A DNA stretch of 7,132 nt, from NCBI GenBank assembly GCA_900547305.1, contig URGH01000097.1, positions 1-7,132 of the forward strand, given 5' to 3'. Positions 5,811 through 7,132 of the stretch are shown here, piece after piece (position 1 is the stretch's first letter; each line of letters opens with the position of its first letter). A program made the translations under genes and the position numbers. The notes below the pieces were generated by a model that saw nothing but the letters and a program-made list of their open reading frames with translations, did no database searches and was not told where the DNA came from. The stretch comes from an uncultured Oscillospiraceae bacterium. Its GTDB lineage: Bacteria > Bacillota > Clostridia > Oscillospirales > Acutalibacteraceae.

Positions 5811-6908
5811 TTAACGGCAAAAGTCTTTAACGGCCTTTTTCATTTCACCCCAATTGTCTTCCATTTCGGAAACCAGTTTCAGCTGTGTGCGGCAACGAAC
5901 AAGATTATGCTCCGAATATGCCGTTCTGAAATAGGTGTCGCCCTCTAAATAATCCGCCAAAAAACGCATGCCGCATTCTACGGTCATCATTTTCGCGCCC
6001 TCCGGCAGCAACATTATCTCCTCATTCTTAAGCATCCCGCCGCAGCCGTCAAGATAACCTGCGGCATATGTCTTGAACTTTTCAAGACTGAAATGTACCT
6101 TTGAAAGGTCCTTTTCATCCTCTGCCGCAGTGCTTGCGCCGAAACGAATAGAATCCCCAAAATCGGTTACCGAATACCCCGGCATGACCGTGTCTAAATC
6201 AATAACGCAAAGCGCCTTGCGGGTGGCTTTGTCGAGCATAACATTGTTACTCTTGGTATCATTATGGCTCACTCGCAGCGGCAAAGAGCCGCGTTTTTCA
6301 TTATCAAGCAGAACCGAATAAAAATCCTTGCGCGCCTTTATAAATTCAATTTCCGCGCTTACATTCTTTGCCCTGCCGAGCGCGTCCTTTTCAACCGCCG
6401 CTATAAAATCGGCGTAGCGCTTTGGCGTGTTATGAAAATCGGGTATTGTGTCATACAACTCGTTCACGGGAAAATCATCCAAAAACCTTTGGAATTTGCC
6501 GAACGCTACGGCGCACTGGTAAAAATCCTCGTTGCTTTCGGGCAATTCAAGGCATATTGAATTTTCAATAAAGTCGTACATACGCCAGCAGTTATTATCA
6601 CCGTCGGTATAATATGCTTTACCGTCGTGCGTTTTTATGAGACTTAACGTCTCGCGCTCGCCGCAGCCCCTATTGCGCAAAAAAGCCGTAACTTTTTCAA
6701 TATTGCTCATAAGTTTATCGGGTTCTTTGAAAACATCGGTATTTACCGCCTGCATTATGTAGCGCTTATCCCCGTTTTCTGTTTTAAAAACGACTAAATA
6801 CGTATCGTTTATATGCCCGTTGCCGTAAGGCTCGCAGCTTTCAAAAACGCCTACGGTTTCAAACTGCTTTACGGCGCCCAGCCTTTGTGCTTCGTTTCTT
6901 CTTTCCAT
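5811..6908 (-). CDS. nahK: N-acetylhexosamine 1-kinase-like phosphotransferase
   Basis: This belongs to the aminoglycoside phosphotransferase-like kinase fold and resembles NahK (LnpB) of bifidobacteria along its full 365 residues (the family is about 360). NahK phosphorylates N-acetylglucosamine or N-acetylgalactosamine at C1 with ATP, feeding host mucin and milk-glycan amino sugars into UDP-sugar metabolism. The N-terminal segment EPYGNGHINDTYLV (26-39) and RYIMQAVNTDVF (49-60) are nucleotide-lobe features. HNDTKSNN (215-222) carries the likely catalytic Asp217, and IDLD (236-239) supplies a metal-binding aspartate. FGASTAAEDEKDLSKVHFS (256-274) and ECGMRFLADYLEGDTYF (311-327) are also family-typical. 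The ATG start follows GGTGAT (6914-6919) by 5 nt. No lacto-N-biose phosphorylase, galT or galE is in the window, so the exact sugar is inferred. No clear terminator separates it from abrB. Confidence 0.87.
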   Translation of the reverse strand: MERRNEAQRLGAVKQFETVGVFESCEPYGNGHINDTYLVVFKTENGDKRYIMQAVNTDVFKEPDKLMSNIEKVTAFLRNRGCGERETLSLIKTHDGKAYYTDGDNNCWRMYDFIENSICLELPESNEDFYQCAVAFGKFQRFLDDFPVNELYDTIPDFHNTPKRYADFIAAVEKDALGRAKNVSAEIEFIKARKDFYSVLLDNEKRGSLPLRVSHNDTKSNNVMLDKATRKALCVIDLDTVMPGYSVTDFGDSIRFGASTAAEDEKDLSKVHFSLEKFKTYAAGYLDGCGGMLKNEEIMLLPEGAKMMTVECGMRFLADYLEGDTYFRTAYSEHNLVRCRTQLKLVSEMEDNWGEMKKAVKDFCR

Positions 6909-6934
6909 ATTAAATCACCGTTCCCTTTAAGGCT

Positions 6935-6964
6935 ATTATAACCTTTTGACGGTACGGCGGTCAA
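6935..6964 (-). promoter_or_regulatory. Sigma-A-type promoter of the nahK-like gene
   Basis: On the minus strand, TTGACC (6964-6959) and TATAAT (6940-6935) are separated by 18 nt. The predicted start lies about 20 nt before the ATG. Confidence 0.75.
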
Positions 6965-7001
6965 TTTCTTATCGGCTAATATTACTTTGCAATCGGTTCA
7001 T

Positions 7002-7027
7002 AAAAAAGGCTCCCTTATCAGGGAGCC
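7002..7027 (-). terminator. Intrinsic terminator of a unit entering from the right edge
   Basis: GGCTCCCT (7008-7015) and AGGGAGCC (7020-7027) form a perfect 8-bp stem with a 4-nt loop, followed on the minus strand by TTTTTT (7007-7002). It ends a minus-strand transcript whose gene lies wholly or mostly beyond 7132, and it separates that gene from the nahK promoter. Confidence 0.9.
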
Positions 7028-7059
7028 CCAGTCTGTCAATAAACCACAAATTCTATTTT

Positions 7060-7113
7060 TGCGGCGGTAAAGCCGCATCTCCGTTTTTCCGCTGACACGT
7101 ACGGCGGAAAAAC
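7060..7113. repeat. Two adjacent inverted repeats near the right edge
   Basis: TGCGGC/GCCGCA (7060-7065, 7072-7077) is a 6-bp hairpin with a 6-nt loop. GTTTTTCCGC/GCGGAAAAAC (7083-7092, 7104-7113) is a perfect 10-bp pair around an 11-nt spacer. Neither is followed by a T tract on either strand. They could be part of a 3' untranslated region, an intergenic repeat family or coding sequence: the minus strand is open to the edge in several frames here. Confidence 0.5.
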
Positions 7114-7132
7114 ACCTTGTAAGCGAAAAATA

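Noticed and set aside
6073..6560. Two plus-strand frames of 82 and 98 codons opposite the nahK-like gene.
   Set aside because: The minus-strand frame matches a known kinase family along its whole length; these are antisense by-products.

Overview
The window looks like a piece of a Clostridia chromosome, most plausibly a gut Oscillospirales/Ruminococcaceae-type Firmicute. The pointers are strong AGGAGG-type ribosome binding sites, textbook TTGACA/TATAAT promoters, a greA-lysS pair, a clostridial-style AbrB protein with a C-terminal zinc-finger tail, and a ParB of the kind carried by Firmicute conjugative elements. The taxon is an inference from gene content, not a direct reading.

Left part (1-1500): a decayed mobile-element margin. 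It holds a ParB/RepB/Spo0J-type partition gene on the minus strand, broken by a single missing base near 1070-1075. Around it are several hairpins (66-97, 331-365, 1379-1419), and a short stretch at 1456-1481 resembles the T-arm and acceptor 3' half of a tRNA on the plus strand. If that stretch is an attachment-site scar, its orientation places the element to its left, where the broken parB lies. No integrase, relaxase or intact ParA is visible.

Middle part (1530-3942): the housekeeping core. tRNA-Thr(GGT) on the minus strand has its own consensus promoter and terminator. Back to back with it, a perfect consensus promoter drives greA and then lysS on the plus strand, ending in an intrinsic terminator. 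The greA leader carries a hairpin followed by a U-rich tract, a candidate attenuator.

Right part (3985-7132): a plus-strand MATE-family exporter converges on a minus-strand block of nahK-like sugar kinase followed by abrB. A bidirectional terminator (5394-5433) separates the two directions. abrB has its own consensus promoter, and nahK has a separate one. A minus-strand terminator at 7002-7027 closes a transcription unit arriving from beyond the right edge.

The genes do not form one visible pathway. They are translation and transcription housekeeping (tRNA-Thr, GreA, LysRS), one transporter, one transition-state-type regulator and one amino-sugar kinase. I found no convincing undescribed system. 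The most useful leads are the single-base break in parB, the possible attachment scar beside it and the greA leader hairpin.
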